Positions 7,321 through 17,058 of a DNA stretch of 64,000 nt are shown here, piece after piece. The position numbers and the translations under genes are program-made. Position 1 is the stretch's first letter. Each line of letters opens with the position of its first letter. Below the pieces are notes generated by a model. That model ran no database searches. It had not been told where the DNA came from and saw nothing but the letters and a program-made list of their open reading frames with translations. The DNA is taken from assembly GCA_949293265.1 (NCBI GenBank), contig CASFCK010000002.1:43609-107608 (forward strand), written 5' to 3'. The stretch comes from an uncultured bacterium (lineage in GTDB: Bacteria > Bacillota_I > Bacilli_A > Acholeplasmatales > Anaeroplasmataceae).

Positions 7321-9179
7321 TGCGATATTTAGGAAATAAAGAATCAATTGTAAGTGAAATAGTAGATTTAATAGATAGAAAGGGGCTTCTAAATAATCGA
7401 TATTCTTTCTTTGATGCGTTTTGCGGAACAGGAACTGTCTCAGATGCAGTTAAAAATTATTTTAATATTATATTAAACGATAATTTATTATTAGCTACTA
7501 CATTTTCAAAAGGTAGAATTATAAGTCAATTATGTAATTTTGAAAATTTAGACTTTAATCCTTTTGAATACTTTAATAACAATAGCGAAACTAGAATAGG
7601 ATTTTTTTCACAAAATTATGCTCCGCAATTGTCGGGTAGAATGTATTTTAGTGACTATAATGCTGGAAGAATCGATTATTTTAGAGAACAAATTGAAGAA
7701 TGGAAAAACAACAATTTGATATCTGATGATGAATATTCCTACTTATTAGGTTGTCTATTAGAATCAGTCTCTAAAGTTGCCAACATAGCTGGTGTTTATG
7801 GTGCCTATTTAAAAACTTGGGACCCTAGAGCAATAAAAGAAATTAAATTTTTAAAAATAGAAACTACTAATAGTGACAATGAACCAATTGTTTTAAAAAC
7901 ATATAATAATAATTTAAACGAAATAATTAGTGATGTTGATTGTGATATTTTGTATCTTGACCCTCCATATACGAAAAATAAATATTCAGTACAATATCAT
8001 TTATTGGAGACATTAATAAAAAATGATAATCCACAAATAGTTGGTATAACTGGAGGAAGACATTTTGATGGCGTGTCAGACAATTGGTCAAAAAAGTATC
8101 ATGTTGAAGTCGAATTTGAAAAAGTCATTAAAAACACAAAAGCAAAACATATATTAATGAGTTATAGTTCTGATGGAATTATGTCAAAGGAATATATTTC
8201 AAATGTTTTAAAAAGATACGGAAAGGAAGAAACGTTTGAGCAAATAGAAATAAATTATAAAAAATACCGAAATTATAAAACAATCTCAACCGATGAACAT
8301 TATGAATACATCTTTTATGTTGAAAAAAAGCCAAAAAATGAGGTTGAATACTATTGTCCATTAAATTATATGGGTGGTAAAACAAATGTTGTTAATTATA
8401 TAAAGCCAGAATTAAATACAAAGCATACTTTGATTGATCTAATGGCCGGAGGATTCAATGTTGGAATTAATGGTTATGGCTTTAATTCGTATATCTATAA
8501 TGATGTTAATTTTCTTGTTAAAAATCTAGTTGAGATGTTTAAAAAAGTAGACACCGTAATCTTATTAAAAAAAATAGACGCTATAATAAAAAAATACGAA
8601 TTAACTAAACATGGACAGGAAAAATATATTAATTATAGAAATGAGTATAACAAAACACTTCAATACAAAGAAGACAAATTAATTTATTTGTATACATTAA
8701 TATTATATGGATTTCAACAACAGATTAGGTTTAATTCAAAATATGAATTCAATAACCCTATAGGTGAAAGCGGATATAACGAAAGCATAAAAGAAAAAAT
8801 AGTTACATTTTCCTCAAGATTAAAAGAATTAAATGTGTCATTTCAATCAAAAGATTTTTCAGAATATATCGATATTATTGATGAAAATTGTCTTGTTTAT
8901 ATAGACCCACCATATCTAATTACTTTAGGAAGTTACAATGATGGAAAGAGGGGATTCAATGGTTGGGGAAATAATGAGGAAAAGAGATTGATATCTTTTC
9001 TAGATTCAATAAAAAACAAATGTTGCAAGATATTAATTTCAAATATTTTGGATTATAAAGGAAAGGAAAATGTTTATTTAAAGAATTGGATTATTTCTAA
9101 TTGCGCAAATGTAAAAGAAATTACTATCAGGGGCAGAAAGGAGGTTCTAATAACTTATGAAGCCAAAATTCAAAATTAA
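7320..9179 (+). CDS. Fused double D12-class N6-adenine DNA methyltransferase
   Basis: 619 aa, about twice the length of a single Dam/D12 enzyme. The N-terminal half has RYLGNKESI, the AdoMet motif FDAFCGTGT (about residues 34-42) and the catalytic motif LDPPYTKNKY (about 214). The C-terminal half repeats the plan with YMGGKTNVV (about 350), LIDLMAGGFN (motif I position, about 372) and IDPPYLITLG (about 527). Both DPPY motifs are intact. Two fused D12 domains are known in enzymes such as M.FokI, where each domain methylates one strand of an asymmetric site, so an asymmetric recognition sequence is inferred. The AdoMet motif of the second half (MAGGFN) is less canonical. It overlaps the nuclease gene by 23 nt and protects the host from it. 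Confidence 0.88.
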   Translation: MRYLGNKESIVSEIVDLIDRKGLLNNRYSFFDAFCGTGTVSDAVKNYFNIILNDNLLLATTFSKGRIISQLCNFENLDFNPFEYFNNNSETRIGFFSQNYAPQLSGRMYFSDYNAGRIDYFREQIEEWKNNNLISDDEYSYLLGCLLESVSKVANIAGVYGAYLKTWDPRAIKEIKFLKIETTNSDNEPIVLKTYNNNLNEIISDVDCDILYLDPPYTKNKYSVQYHLLETLIKNDNPQIVGITGGRHFDGVSDNWSKKYHVEVEFEKVIKNTKAKHILMSYSSDGIMSKEYISNVLKRYGKEETFEQIEINYKKYRNYKTISTDEHYEYIFYVEKKPKNEVEYYCPLNYMGGKTNVVNYIKPELNTKHTLIDLMAGGFNVGINGYGFNSYIYNDVNFLVKNLVEMFKKVDTVILLKKIDAIIKKYELTKHGQEKYINYRNEYNKTLQYKEDKLIYLYTLILYGFQQQIRFNSKYEFNNPIGESGYNESIKEKIVTFSSRLKELNVSFQSKDFSEYIDIIDENCLVYIDPPYLITLGSYNDGKRGFNGWGNNEEKRLISFLDSIKNKCCKILISNILDYKGKENVYLKNWIISNCANVKEITIRGRKEVLITYEAKIQN

Positions 9180-10353
9180 GAGAATTGGTGCACAAAATGC
9201 ATCGCCTTGCTACGATACTTTTTTAACAGCAAACATATTAAATGACATATCAAAAAGACTTTTAAATACGATAGATTATGATGTTGAATGGATTGAGGAA
9301 AGAAATAAAGGCCGTTTAATATTATTAGAAACCTCTAATGAAATACACTATATTAACTTATCTCAAACCGGAGATGTTAGAGGAAGAAATTATCAGATTC
9401 AAAGTATTCCTACTGCATTGTCTATTTATTTATCTGAATCAAAATATCAAAAGAAGAAAACCTCGTTTTGGTTCTATTTTTTGCCATTTAATGGAAATAA
9501 TGAAACTAAGTATATGTTATTCTTTTATAGAGTAATGAAAACCATAGGGATAAAATTCGCCAATCCTGATTTTGGATTAGAACATACAGTATTAAAAGAA
9601 TATAGTACTGTCAAAGATGTTATTCAAGCTCGTAACACATTAAGAGAAACAAATTCTGGGAATAAATCCACATATATTACTGATGAAGGCGACTATTATC
9701 ATATTTATGGTAAAACATTTGGAGCAAATCAAAAAGAAACAACTTTATTATGTTTTGCAATATCCGCAATAACAGATAAACCAGTAAAACTTTTCCAGAT
9801 ACTTGATAATGAGTCGACAGCAATAAGCGAACAAGATAAAAAAGCAATAACTAAATATTCCTCTCTATATGGTAATTATGATATTGATGTTTTAGATGAT
9901 TCATATCAGTTTGATGGAGATGATAGCGATGCAGTTAAAGATAATTTGCGTAGCCCACAATTTATTTACAACTTATTATCGAAATTTGATGGTGAAAAGA
10001 AATGTGCTTTATGTGGATGTAAGATAGAACGAATTATTCAAGCTGCACATATATATCCTGTTGCAGATATAAGAAAAAGACATGACTTAGATTTTTCAGC
10101 TAAATTTAAATTGGCTGTTGATGGTGATAATGGTATTTGGCTATGTGAGAATCATCATAAATTATTTGATAGTGGTTTAATATGGTTTGAAGAAGGAAAA
10201 TTGTGTATTTCAAAGACATTGAATAGTGATGATTTACTTTTTGTTAAACAAGTTACTACGATTGAGGAAATAGAACCTAGATTTATAAATGAAAGGATGT
10301 TAGCATTTTTTGATAGTAGGGCTGGTATACCGCCTAGAGTCGTTCTTGCTTAA
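9157..10353 (+). CDS. HNH-family restriction endonuclease
   Basis: 398 aa. The C-terminal ~110 residues are an HNH_2-like nuclease: CALCGC (about 286) supplies a zinc-knuckle pair, QAAHIYPVADIR contains the catalytic His, and NGIWLCENHHKLFD supplies the Asn and final His. The N-terminal ~270 residues are not recognised and may provide DNA recognition. The ATG has AAAGGAGG 12 nt upstream inside the methyltransferase gene. The 23-nt overlap with the methyltransferase and the controller gene ahead define a compact type II-like cassette. The recognition site cannot be read from the sequence. No frameshift or motif loss is visible, so the system looks functional. Confidence 0.85.
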   Translation: MKPKFKIKRIGAQNASPCYDTFLTANILNDISKRLLNTIDYDVEWIEERNKGRLILLETSNEIHYINLSQTGDVRGRNYQIQSIPTALSIYLSESKYQKKKTSFWFYFLPFNGNNETKYMLFFYRVMKTIGIKFANPDFGLEHTVLKEYSTVKDVIQARNTLRETNSGNKSTYITDEGDYYHIYGKTFGANQKETTLLCFAISAITDKPVKLFQILDNESTAISEQDKKAITKYSSLYGNYDIDVLDDSYQFDGDDSDAVKDNLRSPQFIYNLLSKFDGEKKCALCGCKIERIIQAAHIYPVADIRKRHDLDFSAKFKLAVDGDNGIWLCENHHKLFDSGLIWFEEGKLCISKTLNSDDLLFVKQVTTIEEIEPRFINERMLAFFDSRAGIPPRVVLA

Positions 10354-10820
10354 TTGATAATTACTAAAGCTACTTGTCTTATTTGGCATGTGACTTTTTA
10401 TATGTAATTGAAAACTGTCCAAATTTTACTATAAACAGTTATCGTTCATACATAATGAACTCATTTAAAACCTGTTGCAAACAAATGAATCTACCCACTA
10501 AAAAATGAAACCGTATTATTATAGTTGTCATTAGACATGCTATAACTAATATTTGTCCGAGAAATCGGGCATTTTTTAATTTTTATTTGCTTTTTATAAA
10601 TTAAAAATAATAGAGAAAAGACTATTATTTTAAAGAACTATTTATAAAATAATCCTCATAACCTTAATATTTTAGAAAGAATTAGCGTTAATAAGACAAA
10701 AATTAAACGTTTTCTTTAGATTAATCTGTTTTTAATTGTAAATATGTAAAAAAATATGATAAAATAAAGATAATTAAATAGTTAAATAAAGCTATTTTTT
10801 TTAATTAAGGTGGTGTTATT
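10354..10820. other. Gene-free 467-nt stretch with consecutive inverted repeats and a terminator
   Basis: No credible ORF. Between 10413 and 10577 there are five successive short inverted repeats: AACTGT/ACAGTT (10413/10435), GTTCAT/ATGAAC (10444/10455), TCATTT/AAATGA (10461/10483), TTATAG..TGTC/GACA..CTATAA (10519-10545) and the terminator at 10555. From 10578 to 10820 the DNA is very AT-rich and holds the promoter of the next gene. This is the right flank of the accessory island. It could be a long structured 3' UTR or a small RNA. Confidence 0.45.
10555..10577 (+). terminator. Terminator of the restriction-modification cassette
   Basis: GTCCGA (10555-10560), a GAAA tetraloop and TCGGGC (10565-10570), followed by ATTTTTTAATTTTT. 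Confidence 0.85.
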
Positions 10821-11558
10821 TTGATAACAAAATACCATAAATGGTATAGCTATTCTTTAAATCGTGATATGGAATATGTAGTTTATGGTGATACAGGTGT
10901 GCCATTTATTTATTTTCCAACTCAATATAATAGATTTTATGAGGCTTTCGACAAAGGTGTTGTTGCGACACTTAGTTACTTAATAGAAAGTGGAAAAATT
11001 TGTTTAATAGCTGTTGATAATATTGATTATGAATCACTATCTAATTTTGCTAGTTGGGATAAACGCAAGAGATTAGAAAAACAAGAAGATTATTATAATT
11101 ATATAATTAATGAGTTTTATCCTAGCGTTATGAATGAATACCAATTTAAGAGTCTCCCTTATACATTAGGTATGTCTTTTGGTGCCTTTCAAGCTCTTAA
11201 TATGGTTATTAGACAACCTAAATTATTTGCTGGAGTATTTGCTATGTCTGGTATATATAAGATAACTTATTTTATCAATGATTATTATGATGAATTAGCA
11301 TTTTATAATAGTCCGTTAGACCAAATAAATTTATTGCAAGATGAAAATTATATTGAATATTTAAGACATAAAAAAATATTAATAGTTGTTTCAAGTGGTG
11401 CATATGAAGAAGAAAGTTTAAAAGAAACTAAAGAACTTGAAGAAGCCCTTAATAATAAAAAAATACCACATAATGTTTATTATTGGACTAATAATTATCC
11501 CCATGATTTTCCAAGTTGGAATATTTATTTAGATTACTATATTAAGGATTTCATATAG
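10821..11558 (+). CDS. Alpha/beta-hydrolase, esterase-D-like
   Basis: 245 aa, TTG start with AAGGTGGTG 6-9 nt upstream. The nucleophile elbow is GMSFGA (Ser near residue 120), preceded by LPYTL and followed by helix QALNMVIRQP, with AMSGIY on the next strand, as in the putative esterase/EstD family (PF00756). The catalytic His is in NNYPHDFPSW near the C-terminus. An acidic residue in the strand ILIVVSSGAYEEES may complete the triad. No signal peptide is present, so it is cytoplasmic. The substrate is unknown; carboxyl-ester or thioester hydrolysis is likely. It begins a run of genes reaching to 14203 with short gaps. Confidence 0.75.
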   Translation: MITKYHKWYSYSLNRDMEYVVYGDTGVPFIYFPTQYNRFYEAFDKGVVATLSYLIESGKICLIAVDNIDYESLSNFASWDKRKRLEKQEDYYNYIINEFYPSVMNEYQFKSLPYTLGMSFGAFQALNMVIRQPKLFAGVFAMSGIYKITYFINDYYDELAFYNSPLDQINLLQDENYIEYLRHKKILIVVSSGAYEEESLKETKELEEALNNKKIPHNVYYWTNNYPHDFPSWNIYLDYYIKDFI

Positions 11559-11573
11559 AAAGTTGGTAATATA

Positions 11574-12512
11574 TTGAAAAAGTTATTTAAAGTTTTTTTA
11601 ATAGTTGTCTTAGGGATTTTAGTTATTTTTGCTTTAATTTTTATTTCTCTTAATATAGGTAAGAGAATAATGTATGAAAAGTATTATACAATATCTGATG
11701 AAGTCGCTAATAATGGTGGCTTGGGTTCTGGTTATACGCCTTATGACTTGACTTCTTATGTTATAAGTGATAAGACATTTTATTTTACTTGTGGTAGTAC
11801 AAAAGATAATAAAGGTGTCATTTATATGATTAGACCTAATATGGATGATGTTTATTTTACATTAAAAGATAATGATAATAATTTGATTGAATCTGTATAT
11901 ACAGGTATTTGTACAATTGGGAATTATTTAGTTGTTTCTACTGAAAATAACTTATATTTAATAAATTTAGATTCAATAATTAAATTAAACAATGAAACCG
12001 AAAATTATATAGTTGAAGAAAATATAGTTGCGATTAGTCAACAAATAAAATTAGCATCTGAAGCTAAATATTTATATGTTGATAAAAATGATACTTCAAC
12101 TATGCGTGATGATTTATTATATATTACTAGTTACACAAATGAGGGTACATTAATATCTGAATACTCAGTAAATTCATTATTTACGAATAATTTAATTGTA
12201 TTAAATTGCTATAATATTGATTATAAAATAGATGGTTTTGCTATTGATTCAGATAATGTTATTACCATCAAACAAAATGGTAAATTTAATCCATCATCTA
12301 TTTATATCTATGAAAAAACTGATTTAACCATTAGTGAAAACAGTTATATTTTGACTATAGAAAATGCTGATGAAGCATTTAAAGCTCCAAGTTTAATCAG
12401 TGGTTTAGATTATGATAATAATCGTTATATTACAATGTTTCAAAGTGCTAATAATAGTAATATATATGGTAAATTTATGTTTATGAACAAAATTGTTAGT
12501 CTAGAAATTTAG
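11574..12512 (+). CDS. Membrane-anchored extracytoplasmic protein of unknown function
   Basis: 312 aa, TTG start with a weak ribosome-binding site (AAAGTTGG). The N-terminus (MKKLFKVFLIVVLGILVIFA and on to ISLN) is one long hydrophobic helix with no clear cleavage site or lipobox, so it probably stays anchored with the rest outside. The exported part is beta-rich with short repeats of strand-turn-strand containing Tyr, Asn, Asp and Ser, possibly a propeller-like fold. No catalytic motif was recognised. Its position between an esterase and a carbohydrate-binding-like protein gives no firm clue. Confidence 0.55.
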   Translation: MKKLFKVFLIVVLGILVIFALIFISLNIGKRIMYEKYYTISDEVANNGGLGSGYTPYDLTSYVISDKTFYFTCGSTKDNKGVIYMIRPNMDDVYFTLKDNDNNLIESVYTGICTIGNYLVVSTENNLYLINLDSIIKLNNETENYIVEENIVAISQQIKLASEAKYLYVDKNDTSTMRDDLLYITSYTNEGTLISEYSVNSLFTNNLIVLNCYNIDYKIDGFAIDSDNVITIKQNGKFNPSSIYIYEKTDLTISENSYILTIENADEAFKAPSLISGLDYDNNRYITMFQSANNSNIYGKFMFMNKIVSLEI

Positions 12513-12522
12513 AGGTACGCTT

Positions 12523-13323
12523 ATGCAAAAAACAAATTATAAAATTACATATAATCAATCTTTTAAAGCGCGTTGCATTAGAACAAACAAAAAAACTAAA
12601 GATATGTATAAAGAAATAAAAGAAGAATTGCTAAGTTATAATGGTTTAAGAAGTAGAATTAGTTGGCAATATGATTCTTTTAGTTACAAAAGAGAGAAAA
12701 AAGCTATTTTAACCATTAGAGGTAATACATTAACACTTTATTTAAATTTAGATCCTAATTCTATTATCCCTAAGTATAAGATTGGTAATGAAGCAAATAA
12801 AAAAAGTTATGAAGAATGTCCGCTATCTTTAAAGATTAAGGGTAAGAGGACTTTGAGCTATGCTAAAGAATTAATTAATTTAGTTTTAAAAGATTTAGAA
12901 TATCATCCTAAAAAGATTAATAACAAAGCATTTAATCAAGAATATGCCTACCAATCAATTCCAAGCTTAATAAAAGAGGGATTAATTAAAGAAAGGAAAA
13001 GAAAGATTAATCATAAAATTAAAATATATGCGGTAGTATTACCAAAAATAAAGGGAGATTTATATCTAGTATCTAATTTATATGATTGGCAAGAAAATAA
13101 GGCTATTAAATTAGATAAAGTTTATGATAATTATTATGAACTCGAATTAAATTTACCGACATGTAATTTTGAATTCAAAATTGTTGGGCTTAAGGATTAT
13201 TTATATGTTGAAAAAGGAATATGGCATGAAGAAATAGTTAATCATCATTATTATGTTAATGATGATATGGTTATTGAAGATATTATTCATTCTTTTAGGG
13301 AGGATATAAATGCAGGAGAGTAA
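12523..13323 (+). CDS. Two-domain protein: conserved unknown N-domain plus carbohydrate-binding-like C-domain
   Basis: 266 aa. Residues ~1-130 contain SFKARCIRTNKKTKDMYKEI, LRSRISWQYDSF, ILTIRGNTLTLYLNLDP and LSYAKELINLV. I have seen this arrangement in uncharacterised Firmicutes proteins but can assign no function. Residues ~165-245 resemble a CBM20/48 or AMPK-beta glycogen-binding fold: DLYLVSNLYDWQENKAIKLD, then YYELELNLPTCNFEFKIVG. No signal peptide is present, so a cytoplasmic starch or glycogen contact is conceivable but unproven. The 3' end overlaps the next gene by 14 nt and carries its AGGGAGG ribosome-binding site. Confidence 0.5.
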   Translation: MQKTNYKITYNQSFKARCIRTNKKTKDMYKEIKEELLSYNGLRSRISWQYDSFSYKREKKAILTIRGNTLTLYLNLDPNSIIPKYKIGNEANKKSYEECPLSLKIKGKRTLSYAKELINLVLKDLEYHPKKINNKAFNQEYAYQSIPSLIKEGLIKERKRKINHKIKIYAVVLPKIKGDLYLVSNLYDWQENKAIKLDKVYDNYYELELNLPTCNFEFKIVGLKDYLYVEKGIWHEEIVNHHYYVNDDMVIEDIIHSFREDINAGE

Positions 13324-14203
13324 TAATACATTTAAATCTTTAATATTAGGCGTTTTTATCGGTTTAGCAATAATTATACCTGGCTTATCTGGTGCCCAAA
13401 TTGCGATCATTTTTAAACTATATGATAAATTAATGGCGTCATTAGCCCATATTTTTAAAAAGAAAAGCTTATTATTTTTGATTCCTTTAGCCATTGGCGG
13501 CCTAATTGGTTTTATTGGTGGTTTCTTTACGATTAGATATGTTGTAGAAATATCTATGATAGCAGTAGTTTTCTTTTTTGCCGGTTTAATGCTTGGTGGA
13601 ATGCCTAGTGTTTTAGATGAAGTTAAAGGGCAAAAGTTTAAAAATATTTATTTTTTAAATGTTGTAATAGGATTTATTATTCCGGTTTTAATTAGTTTTA
13701 TTTCAATCTATTTTGAGATAGATATGTCATATTTAGTTAATAATCCCCCACTTTATTTTTACTTTGTAGCTATATTAATTGGGGTTGTTTTATCACTAAC
13801 TCAATTAATACCAGGTCTTAGTGCAACAAGTATATTATTATCTTTTGGCCTATATAAAGTTTTATTAGATAATGTAAGTTTAGAATTAATATTTGAAAAC
13901 CATCAATTATTATTAATTTATATATTGATTGTGGTTGGCGCTTTGATTGGTGTTATAACAATTTCTAAATTTATAAATCGTTGTTTAATTAATTATAAAA
14001 CAGGTTTCTATTATTTAATAATTGGTTTATGTATAGGTAATTTATTCGTTATGTTCTATAACCCAGAAATGTATGAAGTCTATTTAAATCCAGGTTCACA
14101 TTTTGTTTTAGAAATAATTATAGGTGCTATTTTATTTGTTGTAGGAACAATTTTAATCTATATGATTTATCGCTATACTAAAAACAAAGAAATAAGAGAT
14201 TAA
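13310..14203 (+). CDS. DUF368 membrane protein, probable undecaprenyl-phosphate translocase (PopT-like)
   Basis: 297 aa polytopic membrane protein with about eight to nine hydrophobic segments. Two copies of the family hallmark, IIPGLSGAQIA (about 22) and LIPGLSATSIL (about 166), sit at the ends of re-entrant-type segments and indicate an internal inverted duplication. DUF368 proteins have been reported as polyprenyl-phosphate transporters (PopT) that recycle C55-P for wall and glycan synthesis; function here follows from family membership. The ATG at 13310 has AGGGAGG 6 nt upstream and overlaps the preceding gene. A terminator overlaps its stop codon. Confidence 0.82.
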   Translation: MQESNNTFKSLILGVFIGLAIIIPGLSGAQIAIIFKLYDKLMASLAHIFKKKSLLFLIPLAIGGLIGFIGGFFTIRYVVEISMIAVVFFFAGLMLGGMPSVLDEVKGQKFKNIYFLNVVIGFIIPVLISFISIYFEIDMSYLVNNPPLYFYFVAILIGVVLSLTQLIPGLSATSILLSFGLYKVLLDNVSLELIFENHQLLLIYILIVVGALIGVITISKFINRCLINYKTGFYYLIIGLCIGNLFVMFYNPEMYEVYLNPGSHFVLEIIIGAILFVVGTILIYMIYRYTKNKEIRD

Positions 14204-14216
14204 AAATCTCTTTTTT
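14194..14216 (+). terminator. Terminator after the DUF368 gene
   Basis: AAGAGATT and AATCTCTT flank a short A-loop and are followed by T's; the stem begins just before the stop codon. Confidence 0.75.
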
Positions 14217-14252
14217 CAAGCCTTGAAAAGGTATATAATTATAGGTGGTTTT

Positions 14253-14648
14253 GTGAAAAAAATTAATTTTATATTTATACTTATTATGAGTATTTTGTTA
14301 TTTATAAATATAGGTGTTTTAATTTATTTTAAGTTTAATAATTTAGCCTATTATATATTAACAAGTTCTTTATTTATAATTTTTCCCTTTATAAGTTTAT
14401 TTTTGATATTATTTTTAAATATTAAAAAAATAGACTATAAAGCTAGAAAATATGATGAAGCATCATTGATATCATATATTATATTAGGTTCATTATTATT
14501 ATTTGTTTATGCGAAATTAAATAATCCTAATCTAGTTATATTTTATATATTAAGCATAGGAATATTTATTATAAATTCAATTATATTTGCTTATCTAAAC
14601 TTTAAAAAAGGTGAAATTACAAAACCTAGCATTATAAGAAAGAGGTAA
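14253..14648 (+). CDS. Small integral membrane protein, unknown
   Basis: 131 aa from the GTG at 14253, which has AGGTGG 4-5 nt upstream; an alternative TTG at 14223 would add ten residues but lacks a good ribosome-binding site. Four hydrophobic helices are visible (about 5-25, 32-56, 72-92 and 96-118), with a basic C-terminal tail (SIIRKR). No family was recognised. It lies 4 nt before leuS, so it is likely co-transcribed with it. Confidence 0.55.
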   Translation: MKKINFIFILIMSILLFINIGVLIYFKFNNLAYYILTSSLFIIFPFISLFLILFLNIKKIDYKARKYDEASLISYIILGSLLLFVYAKLNNPNLVIFYILSIGIFIINSIIFAYLNFKKGEITKPSIIRKR

Positions 14649-14652
14649 CGAG

Positions 14653-17058
14653 ATGAAAAATTATGATTTTAAGTCTATTGAAGAAAAATGGCAAAAATAT
14701 TGGGATCAACATAATACATTTTATACTGATGTTTATGATTTTTCTAAGCCTAAATACTATGTATTAGATATGTTTCCATATCCTTCAGGACAAGGATTAC
14801 ATGTAGGACATCCTGAGGGTTATACAGCTACTGATATTATGGCAAGAATGAAAAGAATGCAAGGATACAATGTATTACATCCAATGGGATGGGATGCCTT
14901 TGGTTTACCGGCTGAACAATATGCAATTAATACAGGAAATCATCCGGAAACTTTTACATATCATAATATTGCAACATTTAAACGTCAGCTTAAAATGTTA
15001 GGCTTTTCTTATGATTGGTCGAAGGAATTAGCTACCTGTGATCCAAAATACTATAAATGGACGCAATATCTATTTACAGAACTATTTAAAAAAGGTTTAG
15101 CTAAAAATCTAGATATGCCAGTTAATTGGTGTGAAGAATTAGGAACAGTTTTAGCTAATGATGAAATAGTAGATGGCAAGAGCGAACGAGGCGGATTTCC
15201 GGTTGTTAAGAAAAATATGAAACAATGGTCAATCGATATTGTTTCATATGCTGATAAACTTTTAGCTGGTTTAGATGAAATTGATTGGCCATTATCTACT
15301 AAAGATATGCAAAGAAATTGGATTGGTAAATCAGTTGGAGCTAATGTCGTTTTCAAAGTTGCCAATACAAACTATGATTTTGTTGTTTTTACAACAAGAC
15401 CTGATACTTTATTTGGAGCAACTTACTGTGTTTTAGCGCCTGAACATGAATTAGTTTTAAAAATAACTTCCAAAGAAAAAATAGAAGAAGTAAAAGAATA
15501 TATTACTCATAGTGCAAAAATATCTGAACAAGATCGAACTGATAATAAACGGGAAAAAACAGGTGTCTTTATAGGGGCATATGCAATTAATCCAGTTAAT
15601 AATAAATTAATTCCAATTTATATAGCTAACTATGTTTTAAGTAGCTATGGAACAGGAGCGATAATGGCTGTTCCGGCTCATGATACAAGAGATTATGAAT
15701 TTGCTAAATCACATAATTTACCTATAATTCAAGTTTTAGAGGGCGGAGATATTTCTAAAGAAGCTTATACTGAAGATGGTATACATATTAATTCTTCATT
15801 CTTAGATGGCTTAAATAAAGAAGAAGCGATCAATAAAATTATAAGCTATTTAGAAGAAAATAAAATCGGTAATAAAAAAGTACAATACAAATTAAGAGAA
15901 TGGATTTTTGCTCGACAAAGATATTGGGGTGAACCAATTCCAATCATTCATTTTAATGATGGTGACAAAGCATTAGATTTAAAAGATTTACCTTTAATTT
16001 TACCAAATGTTTCAAGTTATAAACCGCTAGTTCCTGGTACAAGTCCACTAGCAAACAATAAAGAATGGCAAGAGGTAAAAGTTAACGGTAAAGTTGGTTA
16101 TAGAGAAACAAATACTATGCCTGGTAGTGCGGCTTCATCTTGGTATTTTATGCGTTATATTGACCCAAATAACGATAATAATTTTGCGGACTATGAACTG
16201 CTTAAACATTGGTTACCTGTAGATTTATATATTGGTGGTAGTGAACATGCGGTTGGGCATTTATTATATTCTCGTTTCTTAACTCGTTTCTTATATGATA
16301 ATGGATTATCACCAGTAGCCGAACCATTTAAAAAGTTAGTTCATCAAGGATTAATACTTGGTGAAAACAACGAAAAAATGTCCAAATCACGCGGTAATGT
16401 AGTTAATCCTGATGATGTGGTTAAAGACTATGGCGCTGATTCATTAAGATTATATGAAATGTTTATGGGACCTCTAGAAGCGAGCCTACCTTGGGTTTCT
16501 AAAAACGTTGACGGTGCTAAGAAATTTTTAGATCGAGTTTGGCGATTAGTAAATGATGAAGAATATAGCACAAAAATAACTATGAATAATTCAGAAGAAT
16601 TAGATGAAACTTATAATAGATTAGTAAAAAAAGTAACAGAAGATTTTGAAGCTTTAAAATTTAATACCGCAATCGCACAAATGATGGTTTTTGTTAATGA
16701 TTGTTATAAAGCTAAAGAAATTTATAAACCATATCTTGAAGGCTTAATTAAGATGTTAGCTTGTATTGCCCCTCATATTTGTGAAGAGTTATGGGAAACA
16801 CTAGGTCATAAAGATACTATAGCTTATGAAACTTGGCCTACTTATGATTTAGCTAAATTAGAAAAAACAGAAGTTAAAATGATGATTCAAGTTAACGGCA
16901 AATTAAGAAGTGAATTGCTAGTTAATAAAGATGAAGACGAAGCTAAAATAAAAGAATTAGCCTTAAATGATCCAAAAACATTAAAATTTATTGCTGATAA
17001 GCAAGTTGTTAAAATAATCGTCGTTAAGAATAAAATAATCAATATTGTCGTAAAATGA
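14653..17058 (+). CDS. leuS: Leucyl-tRNA synthetase
   Basis: 801 aa, class Ia synthetase charging tRNA-Leu, normal bacterial length. The HIGH-type motif is [14 protein letters not shown] (about 44-57). The CP1 editing domain is present with [12 protein letters not shown] (about 246) and a [19 protein letters not shown] segment. The KMSKS motif is [11 protein letters not shown] (about 575), followed by the helical anticodon domain and a short C-terminal domain ([10 protein letters not shown]). Its stop overlaps the next start as ATGA. No T-box was recognised before it; a T-box signature (GGTGG-ACCGCG) is absent between 14203 and 14653. Confidence 0.97.
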   Translation: MKNYDFKSIEEKWQKYWDQHNTFYTDVYDFSKPKYYVLDMFPYPSGQGLHVGHPEGYTATDIMARMKRMQGYNVLHPMGWDAFGLPAEQYAINTGNHPETFTYHNIATFKRQLKMLGFSYDWSKELATCDPKYYKWTQYLFTELFKKGLAKNLDMPVNWCEELGTVLANDEIVDGKSERGGFPVVKKNMKQWSIDIVSYADKLLAGLDEIDWPLSTKDMQRNWIGKSVGANVVFKVANTNYDFVVFTTRPDTLFGATYCVLAPEHELVLKITSKEKIEEVKEYITHSAKISEQDRTDNKREKTGVFIGAYAINPVNNKLIPIYIANYVLSSYGTGAIMAVPAHDTRDYEFAKSHNLPIIQVLEGGDISKEAYTEDGIHINSSFLDGLNKEEAINKIISYLEENKIGNKKVQYKLREWIFARQRYWGEPIPIIHFNDGDKALDLKDLPLILPNVSSYKPLVPGTSPLANNKEWQEVKVNGKVGYRETNTMPGSAASSWYFMRYIDPNNDNNFADYELLKHWLPVDLYIGGSEHAVGHLLYSRFLTRFLYDNGLSPVAEPFKKLVHQGLILGENNEKMSKSRGNVVNPDDVVKDYGADSLRLYEMFMGPLEASLPWVSKNVDGAKKFLDRVWRLVNDEEYSTKITMNNSEELDETYNRLVKKVTEDFEALKFNTAIAQMMVFVNDCYKAKEIYKPYLEGLIKMLACIAPHICEELWETLGHKDTIAYETWPTYDLAKLEKTEVKMMIQVNGKLRSELLVNKDEDEAKIKELALNDPKTLKFIADKQVVKIIVVKNKIINIVVK

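Noticed and set aside
10354..10820. A duplicated tRNA-Leu 3' end as right attachment site
   Set aside because: No copy of the GGTTCAAGTCC core or of the acceptor 3' strand was found here, so an exact island boundary cannot be claimed.
15051..15365. Minus-strand frame inside leuS, and similar frames at 8179-8385, 9338-9535 (plus strand), 13201-13494, 27584-27889, 41614-41871, 47083-47587, 53141-53374, 56616-56807 (plus strand), 56986-57465 and 57695-57922
   Set aside because: They overlap well-supported genes, lack ribosome-binding sites and show no family motifs.
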